64,000 nt of DNA from Nonomuraea harbinensis (lineage in GTDB: Bacteria; Actinomycetota; Actinomycetes; Streptosporangiales; Streptosporangiaceae): NCBI RefSeq assembly GCF_019396385.1, contig NZ_JAHKRN010000014.1, positions 1-64,000 of the forward strand, in the 5' to 3' direction. Below, one piece after another: positions 8,476 through 17,130 of this stretch. The stretch's first letter is position 1, and each line of letters starts with the position of its first letter. The translations under genes and the position numbers were made by a program. Below the pieces are notes generated by a model. The model was not told the origin of the DNA and did no database searches. It worked only from the letters and a program-made list of their open reading frames with translations.

Positions 8476-9120
8476 ATGCCGCCGATCCGTTTGATCATCG
8501 TGGACGACCACCCGATCGTCCGCGACGGCCTGCGCGGCATCTTCGCCGCCGACGCCGGCTTCGAGGTCGTCGGCGAGGCGGCCGACGGTCCCGAGGCCCT
8601 CGCGGTGGCCCTGCGTACGGACCCTGACGTCGTGCTCCTGGACCTGCGCATGCCGAGGATGAGCGGCGTGGAGGTCATCCGCCGGCTCCGCGAGCAGACG
8701 CCCGGCATCCACGTGCTGGTCCTGACCACGTTCGACGATGACGCCGACGTCCTGCCGGCGATCGAGCAGGGCGCCACCGGCTATCTCCTCAAGGACACGC
8801 CCCGCGCCGACCTGCGCCGTGCCGTGCTGGCGGCCTCCCGCGGCGAAACCGTGCTGTCTCCGACGGTGGCCGGTGTGCTGACGGCGAAGGACCGCCCACC
8901 GGAGGCGCCGCGCACGCTGAGCCGCCGCGAACTCGAGGTGCTCAAGCTGATCGCCCGGGGCGCGACCAATCGCGACATCGCCGGGAAGCTCTTCATCACC
9001 GAGGCGACGGTCAAGACGCATCTGCTCCACGTCTTCGCCAAGCTCCAGGTGAAGGACCGGGCGGCGGCGGTGGCGGCGGCGTACGAGATCGGCCTGCTCA
9101 GACCGGCCGCCGACGGCTGA
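8476..9120 (+). CDS. NarL-type response regulator
   Basis: This intact 214-residue regulator has a receiver domain with acidic pair D10-D11, phospho-acceptor Asp56 (VVLLDLRMP), Thr in LTTFDDD and Lys in YLLKDT. A LuxR-type helix-turn-helix follows near residues 148-205 (LSRRELEVLKLIARGATNRDIAGKL, then TEATVKTHL). It lies four bases after the kinase stop and is its likely partner. Compared with the truncated regulator at 5337, it keeps the DNA-binding domain. Likely targets are the ABC-2 genes of its own operon. Confidence 0.93.
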   Translation: MPPIRLIIVDDHPIVRDGLRGIFAADAGFEVVGEAADGPEALAVALRTDPDVVLLDLRMPRMSGVEVIRRLREQTPGIHVLVLTTFDDDADVLPAIEQGATGYLLKDTPRADLRRAVLAASRGETVLSPTVAGVLTAKDRPPEAPRTLSRRELEVLKLIARGATNRDIAGKLFITEATVKTHLLHVFAKLQVKDRAAAVAAAYEIGLLRPAADG

Positions 9121-9147
9121 GGGTAAGTACTTCGCCAAAGGCGGGCA

Positions 9148-9163
9148 CCCGTCCGCGGACGGG
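9148..9163. terminator. Perfect 16-bp palindrome after the two-component operon
   Basis: CCCGTCCGCGGACGGG is a perfect palindrome, 27 bp after the regulator stop and 11 bp before the lipoprotein start. It could form a GC-rich terminator hairpin with no U tract, or serve as an operator for the downstream gene. The sequence cannot decide. Confidence 0.45.
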
Positions 9164-9174
9164 CGTGAGCATGG

Positions 9175-10554
9175 GTGACCGTGCGTCATGTCCTCGCCGT
9201 CCTGGTCCTGCTCACCGCCGGCTGCGCCGCCACCGCGCCGGTCGCCCCCGGGCCCGCCTCGGTGTCCGCCGGAGCCTCAGAACGCGCCGCGCCCGCGCAG
9301 GCGCCGCCCGCGCCGTGGCGCATCACCGAACGTGGCGGCGAGCACGAGATCGAGGGGTACGCCGACCGGGTCAGCGTGCTGCCGGGGGAGCGGTTCCGGC
9401 TGCTCGTCTCCACGACCGCGCCGCGTTTCACCGCGTCGGCGTTCCGGATGGGCGCCCGGCCGGTGAGGGTCTGGCGTTCCACGCCGGTCGCCGGGACCCG
9501 GCAGCCGCCGCCGCGGACCGTCGAGGGCATGGTGACCGCCGCTCACTGGAAGCCCTCGCTCACCGTCGACACCACCGGCTGGGCCGAGGGCGCCTATTTG
9601 GTGCGGCTGGACGCCTCGACGGGCGGCCAGCGCTACGTGCCGATCACCGTGCGCTCGTCCTCGGCCGAGGGCCGGGTGGTGATCGTCAACGCCGTGACCA
9701 CCTGGCAGGCGTACAACCTGTGGGGAGGACGCAGCCTCTACAGCGGCCCCGGCGGATTCGACGACCGGTCACGCAAGGTCACCTTCGATCGTCCGTACGA
9801 CGGCTCGGGTGCCCGGCTCTTCCTGGACTTCGAGTGGAACGCCATCCGGCTGGCCGAGCAGAGCGGAGTGCCGCTGGCCTATCTGACCAGCCTCGACCTG
9901 CGGCCCGGGGCGTTGGGCGGCGCGCGGGCCGTGGTGTCGCTGGGGCACGACGAGTACTGGTCGCCGACGATGCGGAAGGTCGTCACGCAGGCCCGTGACG
10001 CGGGCGCGAACCTGGCCTTCCTCGGGGCCAACGCCGTCTACTGGCGGATCGGGCTGCACGGCAGGACGGTCATGTGCGACAAGGAGACCCGGTGCCCGCT
10101 CTGGCGGCGGTCGGAGCCGGAGAGCGGGCTGGTCGGGCAGATGTACGACTGTTTCCCGGCCGAGGCGACCTACCGGGTGAGCAGGCCGGGCCACTGGATC
10201 TTCGAGGGGACCCGGGGCAGGAGCTTCCCCGGGCTGGCCGGCGTGGAGACCGACAAGGTGTCGCCAGGCTCACCGGACGACATCGAGGTGCTGGCCGAGT
10301 CGCCCGTCGACTGCGGCGGCCGGGCCACGGTGAGCCACACCACCTACTACGTCGCCCCCAGCGGCGCCGGGGTGTTCGCCTCCGGCACGATGCGCTGGGT
10401 GTGCGGCATGAAGGGCGCGGCCTGCGGCCACGGCGTGACCCGGGCGGCCTCCGCCTTCACCCGCCGCGCCACGCTCAACCTGCTGACCAGGTTCGCCGAG
10501 GGGCCGGCGGGGGACTGCTCGAACCCGTCGTCCGGGTGCTCCGGCCGGGCCTGA
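9175..10554 (+). CDS. Exported lipoprotein with N,N-dimethylformamidase beta-subunit-like domain
   Basis: The 459-residue protein starts with a lipoprotein signal peptide whose lipobox ends at Cys17 (LTAGC), then a Pro/Ala linker. The body resembles the large subunit of N,N-dimethylformamidase: an early jelly-roll-like region, then YNLWGGRSLYSGPGG, a central segment with FEWNAIRLAE and LTSLDL, the conserved GHDEYWSP, and FLGANAVYWRI. Actinomycetes carry many exported proteins with this domain; few have been tested, and amidase activity on formamides should not be assumed. Start at GTG 9175 or GTG 9181 gives the same signal peptide. The gene appears monocistronic. Confidence 0.72.
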   Translation: MTVRHVLAVLVLLTAGCAATAPVAPGPASVSAGASERAAPAQAPPAPWRITERGGEHEIEGYADRVSVLPGERFRLLVSTTAPRFTASAFRMGARPVRVWRSTPVAGTRQPPPRTVEGMVTAAHWKPSLTVDTTGWAEGAYLVRLDASTGGQRYVPITVRSSSAEGRVVIVNAVTTWQAYNLWGGRSLYSGPGGFDDRSRKVTFDRPYDGSGARLFLDFEWNAIRLAEQSGVPLAYLTSLDLRPGALGGARAVVSLGHDEYWSPTMRKVVTQARDAGANLAFLGANAVYWRIGLHGRTVMCDKETRCPLWRRSEPESGLVGQMYDCFPAEATYRVSRPGHWIFEGTRGRSFPGLAGVETDKVSPGSPDDIEVLAESPVDCGGRATVSHTTYYVAPSGAGVFASGTMRWVCGMKGAACGHGVTRAASAFTRRATLNLLTRFAEGPAGDCSNPSSGCSGRA

Positions 10555-10566
10555 GACGCCGGCGCG

Positions 10567-10974
10567 TCACGCCGCGTTCCCCACCACCCGCTCCGGCGTG
10601 ATGCGGATCGTCACGCGCACCTTGTCCGGGGGCAGCCGGAGGTACTCCTCGCCGGCTCCTTCGCCCTCGTACTCCTCCGCCAGCCGCACCGCCAGTCGCC
10701 TTCCCTCGTCCTCGGTGACCGTCGCGACCCCTCGGACCTCGACGTACCTGTCGGGGTCCGCAAGGTCGAACACGCTGAGGCTGACCCGTGGGTCCCGCTC
10801 CAGGTTCACCACCTTGCGCCTGCCGGCCTGGGAGGAGATGACCACGTCGTCGCCGTCGGTGCCGACCCAGACGACCGAGGTCTGCGGACTGCCATCGGGG
10901 TTGAGGGTGGCGAGAACGCCGAGGTTGGGGGCGCTGAGGATGCTCCGGGCAGTGTCGCTGAGAGAGATGCTCAT
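10567..10974 (-). CDS. PPOX-class F420-dependent oxidoreductase-like protein
   Basis: This is a compact 135-residue split-barrel protein of the type annotated as PPOX-class F420-dependent oxidoreductase (Rv1155/Rv2991-like). It has LGVLATLNPDGSPQTSVVWV at the first strands, VISSQAGRRKVVNLERDPRVSLSV as the cofactor phosphate-binding region, then YVEVRGVATV and the closing strand VRVTIRITPERVVG. The cofactor is likely F420 or FMN; the substrate is unknown. ATG 10974 gives the usual family length. It is divergent from the GH95 gene with a 43-bp gap, so the two may share a regulatory region. Confidence 0.85.
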   Translation of the reverse strand: MSISLSDTARSILSAPNLGVLATLNPDGSPQTSVVWVGTDGDDVVISSQAGRRKVVNLERDPRVSLSVFDLADPDRYVEVRGVATVTEDEGRRLAVRLAEEYEGEGAGEEYLRLPPDKVRVTIRITPERVVGNAA

Positions 10975-11017
10975 GATCGGCAGCATAGAGGGCCATATCC
11001 GGTGAGATCGCGGGACA

Positions 11018-13393
11018 ATGGCCGCCATGCCCGACGAACTGACGCTCTGGTACGAAGAGCCCGCCGTCAACTGGGAGACCCAGGCGCTGCCCATCGGCAA
11101 CGGGCCGCTGGGCGCCATGGTCTTCGGTGGCGTGGCCACCGAGCGGATCCAGTTCAACGAGAAGACGCTGTGGACCGGCGGTCCCGGCCACGACGGCTAC
11201 GACTTCGGCGACTGGAGGACACCGCGTCCGGACGCCGTGGCGGAGGTCCGGCGGCGGATCGACCGGGAGGGCAGGGTGCCGGCCGAGGACGTGGCGGCCG
11301 TGCTGGGGCAGCCCAAGACCGGGTTCGGGGCGTACCAGACCTTCGGCGACCTCCACCTGGACTTCGGCGCGCCCGGCGGCGCCGGAGGTTACCGCCGTGA
11401 GCTCAGCCTCAGTGAGGCCGTGGCGCGGGTGCGCTACACCGCCGGGGGCGTCACGCACACCCGCGAGTACTTCGCCGCCAACCCCGGCAACGTGATCGCC
11501 GGGCGCGTCTCCGCCGACCGGGGTGGCGCGGTCTCGTTCACGCTGCGCCACACCTCGCCCCGGGACGACAAGACCGTCACCGCCGAGGGCGGCCGGCTCA
11601 CCGTCCGGGGGCGTCTCGCGGACAACGGGCTGGTCTTCGAGGCCCAGGTCCAGGTCATCGTCGCGGGCGGCACCCGTACGGACACGGGGGAGACGATCAC
11701 GGTCACCGGGGCCGACAGCGCGGTCTTCGTCCTGTCGGCGGGGACCGACTACGCCGACACCTACCCGCGCTACCGGGGCGAGGACCCGCACGCCCGGGTC
11801 ACTGCCGCCGTGGACGCGGCCGCCGCGCTGGGCTACGACGCGCTCAGGGCCGCCCACGTGGCCGACCACCGCGCGCTGTTCGACCGGGTGCGGCTCGACC
11901 TCGGGCAGTCCGCGCCGGAGAGCGGTCCAGGAAAGGGTGAGACCGGCGGGTCCGCTGGTCTGGAACGGGGTGGTCCCGGAAGGGGGCCCGCTGGTCCGGT
12001 GCCCACTGACCGGTTGTTGCGGGGTTACACGGGCGGCGACGGTCCGGACGAGCGCGCGGTGGAGGCGCTGATGTTCGCCTACGGCCGCTATCTGCTGATC
12101 GCGTGCTCGCGGGAGAACGACATCCTCCCCGCGAACCTGCAGGGCGTGTGGAACGCGTCGACCAGCCCGCCCTGGTCGGGCGACTACCACGTCAACATCA
12201 ACCTGCAGATGAACTACTGGCCCGCCGGACCGGCCAACCTGCACGAGACGGCCGTCCCGTACGACAGGTTCGTCCGGGCCCTGGTGGAGCCGGGCCGCAG
12301 GACGGCGAGGGAGATGTACGGCGCCCGAGGCTGGGTGGTGGGCAACGAGACGAACCCCTTCGGCTTCACCGGGGTGCACGACTGGCCGACCGCCTTCTGG
12401 TTCCCCGAGGCGGCGGCCTGGACGGCGCGGCACCTCTACGACGGCTACCGGTTCACCGGGGACCTGGAGTATCTGCGGGAGACCGCCTATCCGGTGATCA
12501 AGGGGGCGGCCGAGTTCTGGCTGGACTTCCTGCACACCGACCCGCGCGACGGCCTGCTCGTCGTCTCGCCCAGCTACTCGCCCGAGCACGGCGACTTCTC
12601 CGCCGGCGCCGCGATGTCGCAGCAGATCGTACGGGAGGTGCTCGAAAGCGCGCTGGCCGCGGCGGCGGCGCTCGGCGTGGACGAGGAGTTCAGGGCGGCG
12701 GCGGAGGCGGCGCTCGGCAGGCTCGACCCGGGGATCCGGATCGGGTCCTGGGGGCAACTGCAGGAGTGGAAGGAGGACCTGGACTCCAGGACCGACACCC
12801 ACCGGCACGTCTCCCACCTTTACGCGCTGCACCCCGGCGACCGGATCGCGGCAGGCACGCCGGAGGCGGAGGCGGCGGCGGTGTCGCTGGAGGCGCGCGG
12901 CGACGGCGGCACCGGCTGGAGCAAGGCCTGGAAGATCAGCTTCTGGGCGCGGCTGCTGGACGGCGACCGCGCTCACCGGATGCTCGCCGAGCAGCTGAGG
13001 ACCTCGACGCTGGACAACCTGTGGGACACCCATCCGCCGTTCCAGATCGACGGCAACTTCGGCGCGACCGCCGGCATCGCCGAGATGCTGGTGCAGAGCC
13101 ACCGCGGCGAGGTGCACGTGCTGCCCGCGCTGCCCGCCGTGTGGAAGGACGGCTCGGTGTCGGGGCTGCGCGCCCGGGGCGACGTGACCGTGGACGTCTC
13201 GTGGCGTGACGGCGTCGCCGAGACCATCACCCTGCGCCCGGGCCGCACCGGCCCCCTCACCGTCAGGACATCCATCGCGAACCACTGCCACCTCCACGAC
13301 GACGATGACCGGGAGGCCGCGCCGCGCCGCGCCGGTGACACCCTCACCTGGGAGGGCGTCGCGGGGCGGAGTTATGTGATCAGCCGGTGGTGA
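11018..13393 (+). CDS. Glycoside hydrolase family 95 (alpha-L-fucosidase type)
   Basis: The 791-residue enzyme matches GH95. The N-terminal sandwich starts LWYEEPAVNWETQALPIGNG and contains GGVATERIQFNEKTLW. The (alpha/alpha)6 barrel carries ANLQGVWN, NINLQMNYWP near residue 393 (Asn pair of the active site), LQEWKED near residue 580 (general acid region), HRHVSHLYALHPG near 594, and HPPFQIDGNFGATAGIAEML. GH95 enzymes hydrolyse alpha-1,2-L-fucosides or alpha-L-galactosides by inversion. No signal peptide is seen, so it acts in the cytoplasm on imported sugar. A Gly/Pro-rich insert near residues 306-329 is unusual. No good ribosome binding site precedes either ATG 11018 or ATG 11027. It overlaps the convergent P450 gene by 14 bp. 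Confidence 0.92.
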   Translation: MAAMPDELTLWYEEPAVNWETQALPIGNGPLGAMVFGGVATERIQFNEKTLWTGGPGHDGYDFGDWRTPRPDAVAEVRRRIDREGRVPAEDVAAVLGQPKTGFGAYQTFGDLHLDFGAPGGAGGYRRELSLSEAVARVRYTAGGVTHTREYFAANPGNVIAGRVSADRGGAVSFTLRHTSPRDDKTVTAEGGRLTVRGRLADNGLVFEAQVQVIVAGGTRTDTGETITVTGADSAVFVLSAGTDYADTYPRYRGEDPHARVTAAVDAAAALGYDALRAAHVADHRALFDRVRLDLGQSAPESGPGKGETGGSAGLERGGPGRGPAGPVPTDRLLRGYTGGDGPDERAVEALMFAYGRYLLIACSRENDILPANLQGVWNASTSPPWSGDYHVNINLQMNYWPAGPANLHETAVPYDRFVRALVEPGRRTAREMYGARGWVVGNETNPFGFTGVHDWPTAFWFPEAAAWTARHLYDGYRFTGDLEYLRETAYPVIKGAAEFWLDFLHTDPRDGLLVVSPSYSPEHGDFSAGAAMSQQIVREVLESALAAAAALGVDEEFRAAAEAALGRLDPGIRIGSWGQLQEWKEDLDSRTDTHRHVSHLYALHPGDRIAAGTPEAEAAAVSLEARGDGGTGWSKAWKISFWARLLDGDRAHRMLAEQLRTSTLDNLWDTHPPFQIDGNFGATAGIAEMLVQSHRGEVHVLPALPAVWKDGSVSGLRARGDVTVDVSWRDGVAETITLRPGRTGPLTVRTSIANHCHLHDDDDREAAPRRAGDTLTWEGVAGRSYVISRW

Positions 13394-14549
13394 CGGTGAG
13401 GCCGCGGATCTCGTAGCCGCCGATCTCGTCCTTGAAGCCGACCCTGGGCGCCGTCGCCATCCGGATCCCCGGCAGTGCGAAGAGCCGGGTGAGGAACATG
13501 TCGGTCTCCAGGATGGCGATGCCCGCGCCGGGACACCGGTGCGGGCCGTCGCCGAAGGAGAGCACCGCCGGCCCGGCGCCCGCGTCGAGGGCCCGGCCGG
13601 GGCACGCGGACAGCGGCTCGGAGCCCACCGCCCGGGGGTCCGCGTTCACCTCGTCGACGAGCAGCTCGACCACCTCGCCCGCGGGAACGGTGACCTGCCC
13701 GGGGAGTTCGAGGTCCGCCGTGGTGCGCCGCCGCAGCCGCGCCACCGCGGGGTCGAGCCGCAGCAGCTCGTGCAGCACGGCCAGCCGCTCCGGCTCCTCG
13801 GCCTTCAGGTACCGGTCGAGCAGCGCCTCGTCGGTGAACAGCTGCCACGCGGCGACGCAGATGAACTCCCGCGTCGTCACCATCCCCGCCGCCGCGAACG
13901 TCAGGCACTCGCCGAGGATCTCGGCGTCGGTGCACCCTTCGGCGATCAGGTGGGAGATGAGGTCGTCGCGCGGCTCCCGGCGGCGAGGCCGGACCGCGGG
14001 GCGGACGTCGGCCAGGTAGATGCTGCCCCAGCTGTAGATCTGCCGCCCCATCCAGTAGATCCCGCTCAGGCTGGTGAAGCCGGGCCTGCCGAACTTTTCC
14101 GGGAAGAAGCGCTCCAGCCTGCGGCGGATGCCCGGCCTGCTCTCGGTGAGGCCGATGACCGCGCTGGCCACGCCGATCGCCATGCCGAAGCTCAGGTCGG
14201 ACAGCTGCGCCGAGCCGTCCGTACGCAACCTGGCGAGCGCGCGGTCGGCCATGTCCGCCATCAGCTCGCGGTAGTGCTCGTCCACGCGGCGCGGCGTGAA
14301 GTAGCGCGCGGTCTGCCGCCGGTGCTCGCGGTGTTCGGGGCCGTCGCGGTAGAGGACGGGCCGACGGATCCCGGCGGGGGCCTTGTCCACCGTCTCGACG
14401 CCCAGCCCGGCCTGCACGGTGGCGTCGGCGCGCAGCACGGCCCGCGCCTCGGCGTATCCGCGCACCTGCCAGGTGCCGTCGGCGGCCCGGGTCACCGGGC
14501 AGGTCCCGGAGGCGTCGGTGCGCCTGATCTTGCGGGCGTCGTCCATCAC
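13380..14549 (-). CDS. Cytochrome P450
   Basis: The 389-residue P450 has the K-helix ExxR in LHELLRLDP and the haem loop FGDGPHRCPG with the Cys ligand at residue 339. The I-helix reads AAAGMVTTREF: the acid that usually precedes the conserved Thr is Val, while the Thr is kept. The N-terminus is shorter than usual, with no membrane anchor. It starts at GTG 14549 (or ATG 14546) with AGGAG upstream. It is divergent from the P450-P450-ligase operon and convergent with GH95. No ferredoxin gene is adjacent, so electrons must come from elsewhere. Substrate unknown. Confidence 0.9.
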   Translation of the reverse strand: MMDDARKIRRTDASGTCPVTRAADGTWQVRGYAEARAVLRADATVQAGLGVETVDKAPAGIRRPVLYRDGPEHREHRRQTARYFTPRRVDEHYRELMADMADRALARLRTDGSAQLSDLSFGMAIGVASAVIGLTESRPGIRRRLERFFPEKFGRPGFTSLSGIYWMGRQIYSWGSIYLADVRPAVRPRRREPRDDLISHLIAEGCTDAEILGECLTFAAAGMVTTREFICVAAWQLFTDEALLDRYLKAEEPERLAVLHELLRLDPAVARLRRRTTADLELPGQVTVPAGEVVELLVDEVNADPRAVGSEPLSACPGRALDAGAGPAVLSFGDGPHRCPGAGIAILETDMFLTRLFALPGIRMATAPRVGFKDEIGGYEIRGLTVTTG

Positions 14550-14646
14550 CTGACTCGGCTCCTGTCTCGGCGTCTGAGCACACGGATATCACCGCACCGC
14601 GATTGTGAGCAAGGGTCGTCTTGCCCAAGCCGTCACTATGTATATG

Positions 14647-14681
14647 CGTCACGTTGACGTACGCGAAAAAAAATGTCTAAT
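14647..14681 (+). promoter_or_regulatory. Promoter of the P450-P450-ligase operon
   Basis: A -35 TTGACG (14654-14659) and a -10-like TCTAAT (14676-14681) are 16 bp apart, 37 bp before the ATG at 14719. An inverted repeat CGTCA-CGT-TGACG (14647-14659) covers the -35, so a regulator could act there. The 9-mer AAATGTCTA spanning the -10 and a TTGAGG just after it recur in the promoter at 40821-40848 with the same 16-bp spacing, which suggests shared control. Confidence 0.6.
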
Positions 14682-14718
14682 GTTGAGGCGACAAGCCTGT
14701 GCGCACCTGAGGAGAGGC

Positions 14719-15921
14719 ATGGCCGAGCCCGCCCGCGAACTCACCCACGACTTCGATCCGCTCGAGCCGGAGACCTTCACCAGCGCGCACGCGCTGTACC
14801 AGGACATGCGGTCACGCTGCCCGGTCGCCCACAGCGACGCCTACGACGGCGGGTTCTGGGCGCTGTTCCGGTACGAGGACGTCAGGCACGTCCTGGAGAC
14901 CCCGGCCGTGTTCACCACGTCGGTGCAGAACACCGTGCCGAAATTCGCCTTCACCGGCCGCCGGCCGCCGCTGCACTTCGACCCGCCCGAGCACACCGCC
15001 TACCGGCGGGTGATCAACCGCTTCTTCACCAGGGGCAAGATGGCCGCGCTGGAGCCGCGGGTCAGGGAGTTCGCGGCGAGCCTGCTCCAGCCGCTGATCG
15101 ACGCCGGCGAGGGCGACGTGGCGGTCGACTACGCGCAGAAGTTCCCCGCGCACGTATTCGCCGCCTTCTTCAATCTGCCGACCGAGCTGGCCGAGCTGAT
15201 CAAGGAAATCAGCGCAGAATACGTGGCGGCCATCCAGATCGTCGACACGGATAACGTCGTGCGTTTGAGCCGCCGCCTGTACGAGATCGCGCAGGCGGTC
15301 ATCGACGAGCGTCGCGAGCATCCGATGGACCCGGCCGAGGACCTCACCAGCGCGCTGATGCGGGCCGAGTACGAGGGCGCGCCGCTGCCCGCCGACATGG
15401 TGCTGGGCTGCGTCAGGCAGCTGCTCGTCACCGGGATGGTGGCGCCGAGCGTGTTCGTCGGCAACATGTTCGTCCACCTGAGCGGCGACCCGGAGCTCGC
15501 CGGGCTGCTCCGGAAGGACCCTGCGCGGATCCCGGCGGCCGTGGAGGAGTTCCTCCGCCTGTACGGACCGTACCGCGGCATGGCCAGGACGGCGCGCGAG
15601 GACGTGGTCCTGGGCGGCCGGCTGATCAAGGCGGGGGAGCCGATAGCGCTGGTCTACACCTCGGCGAACCGCGACGAGCGCGTCTTCCCCGACGGCGAGA
15701 ACTTCCGGTTCGACCGGCCGAACCTCGCCAGGCACCTGGCCTTCGGCGCCGGCGTGCACACCTGCCCCGGCGCGCCGCTGGCCCGGATCATGCTGGTCAC
15801 CACCCTGGAGGAGGCGCTGGCGCGTACGACCTCGTTCGAGGTGAGCGGGGAGATCGGGATGGCCCGCTGGGCCGAGTGGGGCACCAACTCCGTCCCGATG
15901 CGGTTCGAGGCGCGGGCATGA
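14719..15921 (+). CDS. Cytochrome P450 with non-canonical I-helix (first of a pair)
   Basis: The 400-residue P450 opens a translationally coupled operon. It has the C-helix region EHTAYRRVINRFF, K-helix EEFLRLYGP and haem loop FGAGVHTCPG with Cys349. The I-helix reads LLVTGMVAPSVF (residues 235-246): the usual acid-alcohol pair that delivers protons to bound oxygen is replaced by Val241-Ala242, followed by Pro243. The ATG has a strong GAGGAGAGG site. It overlaps the next P450 by ATGA. The two share many segments (NFRFDRPNLARHLAFG versus EFVLDRPNIAAHLAFG) and look like an ancient duplication. They may act in sequence or as a heterodimer on a substrate that the adjacent ligase then activates. 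No redox partner gene is nearby. Confidence 0.92.
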   Translation: MAEPARELTHDFDPLEPETFTSAHALYQDMRSRCPVAHSDAYDGGFWALFRYEDVRHVLETPAVFTTSVQNTVPKFAFTGRRPPLHFDPPEHTAYRRVINRFFTRGKMAALEPRVREFAASLLQPLIDAGEGDVAVDYAQKFPAHVFAAFFNLPTELAELIKEISAEYVAAIQIVDTDNVVRLSRRLYEIAQAVIDERREHPMDPAEDLTSALMRAEYEGAPLPADMVLGCVRQLLVTGMVAPSVFVGNMFVHLSGDPELAGLLRKDPARIPAAVEEFLRLYGPYRGMARTAREDVVLGGRLIKAGEPIALVYTSANRDERVFPDGENFRFDRPNLARHLAFGAGVHTCPGAPLARIMLVTTLEEALARTTSFEVSGEIGMARWAEWGTNSVPMRFEARA

Positions 15922-17120
15922 CGGCCGGTCCCACCGGACCGGTGTCCGAGGACTTCGACCCTGACAGCGCCGGAACGGTGCGCGAGAGCCTGGACCTGTA
16001 CGCCCGGCTGCGCGCGGAGTGTCCGGTCGCGCGCAGCGGCAGGTACGGCGGCTTCTGGGCGCTGACCCGCTACGCCGACGTGGCGGCGGCGGCCGGCGAC
16101 CCCGCGACGTTCATCTCGTCGGTGCGCGCCGTCGTGCCCAGCGACCCGCGCGGACTGCGCCGCCCGCCGCTCAACTACGACGCCCCGGCCCACACGCCCT
16201 ACCGCAGGGCGCTCGACCGTACACTGCGACGCGCCCGCGTCGCCCGGCTGGAGCCGCGGCTGCGCGAGCACGCCGCCCGCGAGCTGACCCCGCTCGTCGA
16301 ACGGGGCGGCGGCGACGTGGCCCAGGAGTTCGGCGCCCGGTTCCCCGCCTGGGTCACCACCGAATGGCTGAACCTCGATCCCTCGCTCGCCCCCGAACTG
16401 GCCGTCACGGCGGCCCGGTGGGTGCGAGCCTGGCGGGAGCTGGACCGCGACGTCGTCAACGCGATGAGCGAGCGCATGTACGCCATCGCCCGGGACCTCG
16501 TCCGCCGCCGTCGCGCCGACCCGCGGCCGGTCGAGGAGGACCCGGCCAGCTCATTGCTGGCCGAGCGGCCGGACGGGGAGCCGCTGGAGGAGGAGCACAT
16601 CGTCGGCGCGCTGCGTCAGTGCCTGGTCGTCGGCATGGTGGCCCCGCCGATCCTGCTCGGCTCCATCTGCGTCCACTTGTCGCGCGACCAGGCACTGCAG
16701 TCGGCGCTGCGCGAGAACCCCGCCCTGATGCCGGCCGCACTGGAGGAGTTCCTGCGGCTCCACACGCCCTACCGGGGCTTCGCCCGCACGGTGTCCAGGG
16801 AGATCGAGCTGCACGGGCGCCGCATCCTCCCGGAGGAGCCGGTCACCCTGGTCTACGCCTCGGCGAACCGGGACGAGACGGTGTTCCCCGATCCGGAGGA
16901 GTTCGTGCTGGACCGGCCGAACATCGCCGCCCACCTGGCCTTCGGGCGCGGCAGGCACGCCTGCGCCGGGATGCCGCTGGCCCGGCTGTCGATGCGGATC
17001 GCACTGGAGGAGCTGCTGCGGCGCACGTCGAGGATCGAGGTGTGCGGCCCCGTGGAGAGCGCGCGGATGCCGGAGATCGGCGCGGTGTCCGTGCCCGTGC
17101 GGCTCGAACCGGCTCGCTGA
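15918..17120 (+). CDS. Cytochrome P450 with non-canonical I-helix (second of a pair)
   Basis: This protein is also 400 residues, with the haem Cys again at position 349 (FGRGRHACAG) and K-helix EEFLRLHTP. The I-helix reads CLVVGMVAPPILLG, the same loss of the acid and Thr as in its upstream neighbour, here with two prolines. Shared loss in two tandem paralogues points to an established chemistry rather than decay: substrate-assisted proton delivery, a peroxide-driven reaction or a non-monooxygenase reaction. Coupled by ATGA to the upstream gene and ten bases before the ligase. Confidence 0.92.
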   Translation: MTAGPTGPVSEDFDPDSAGTVRESLDLYARLRAECPVARSGRYGGFWALTRYADVAAAAGDPATFISSVRAVVPSDPRGLRRPPLNYDAPAHTPYRRALDRTLRRARVARLEPRLREHAARELTPLVERGGGDVAQEFGARFPAWVTTEWLNLDPSLAPELAVTAARWVRAWRELDRDVVNAMSERMYAIARDLVRRRRADPRPVEEDPASSLLAERPDGEPLEEEHIVGALRQCLVVGMVAPPILLGSICVHLSRDQALQSALRENPALMPAALEEFLRLHTPYRGFARTVSREIELHGRRILPEEPVTLVYASANRDETVFPDPEEFVLDRPNIAAHLAFGRGRHACAGMPLARLSMRIALEELLRRTSRIEVCGPVESARMPEIGAVSVPVRLEPAR

Positions 17121-17130
17121 GGAGAGACAT

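Noticed and set aside
10475..13297. Minus-strand frame of 940 codons opposite GH95
   Set aside because: It is an antisense shadow caused by strong GC3 bias, with Arg/His/Gly-rich composition and no domains.
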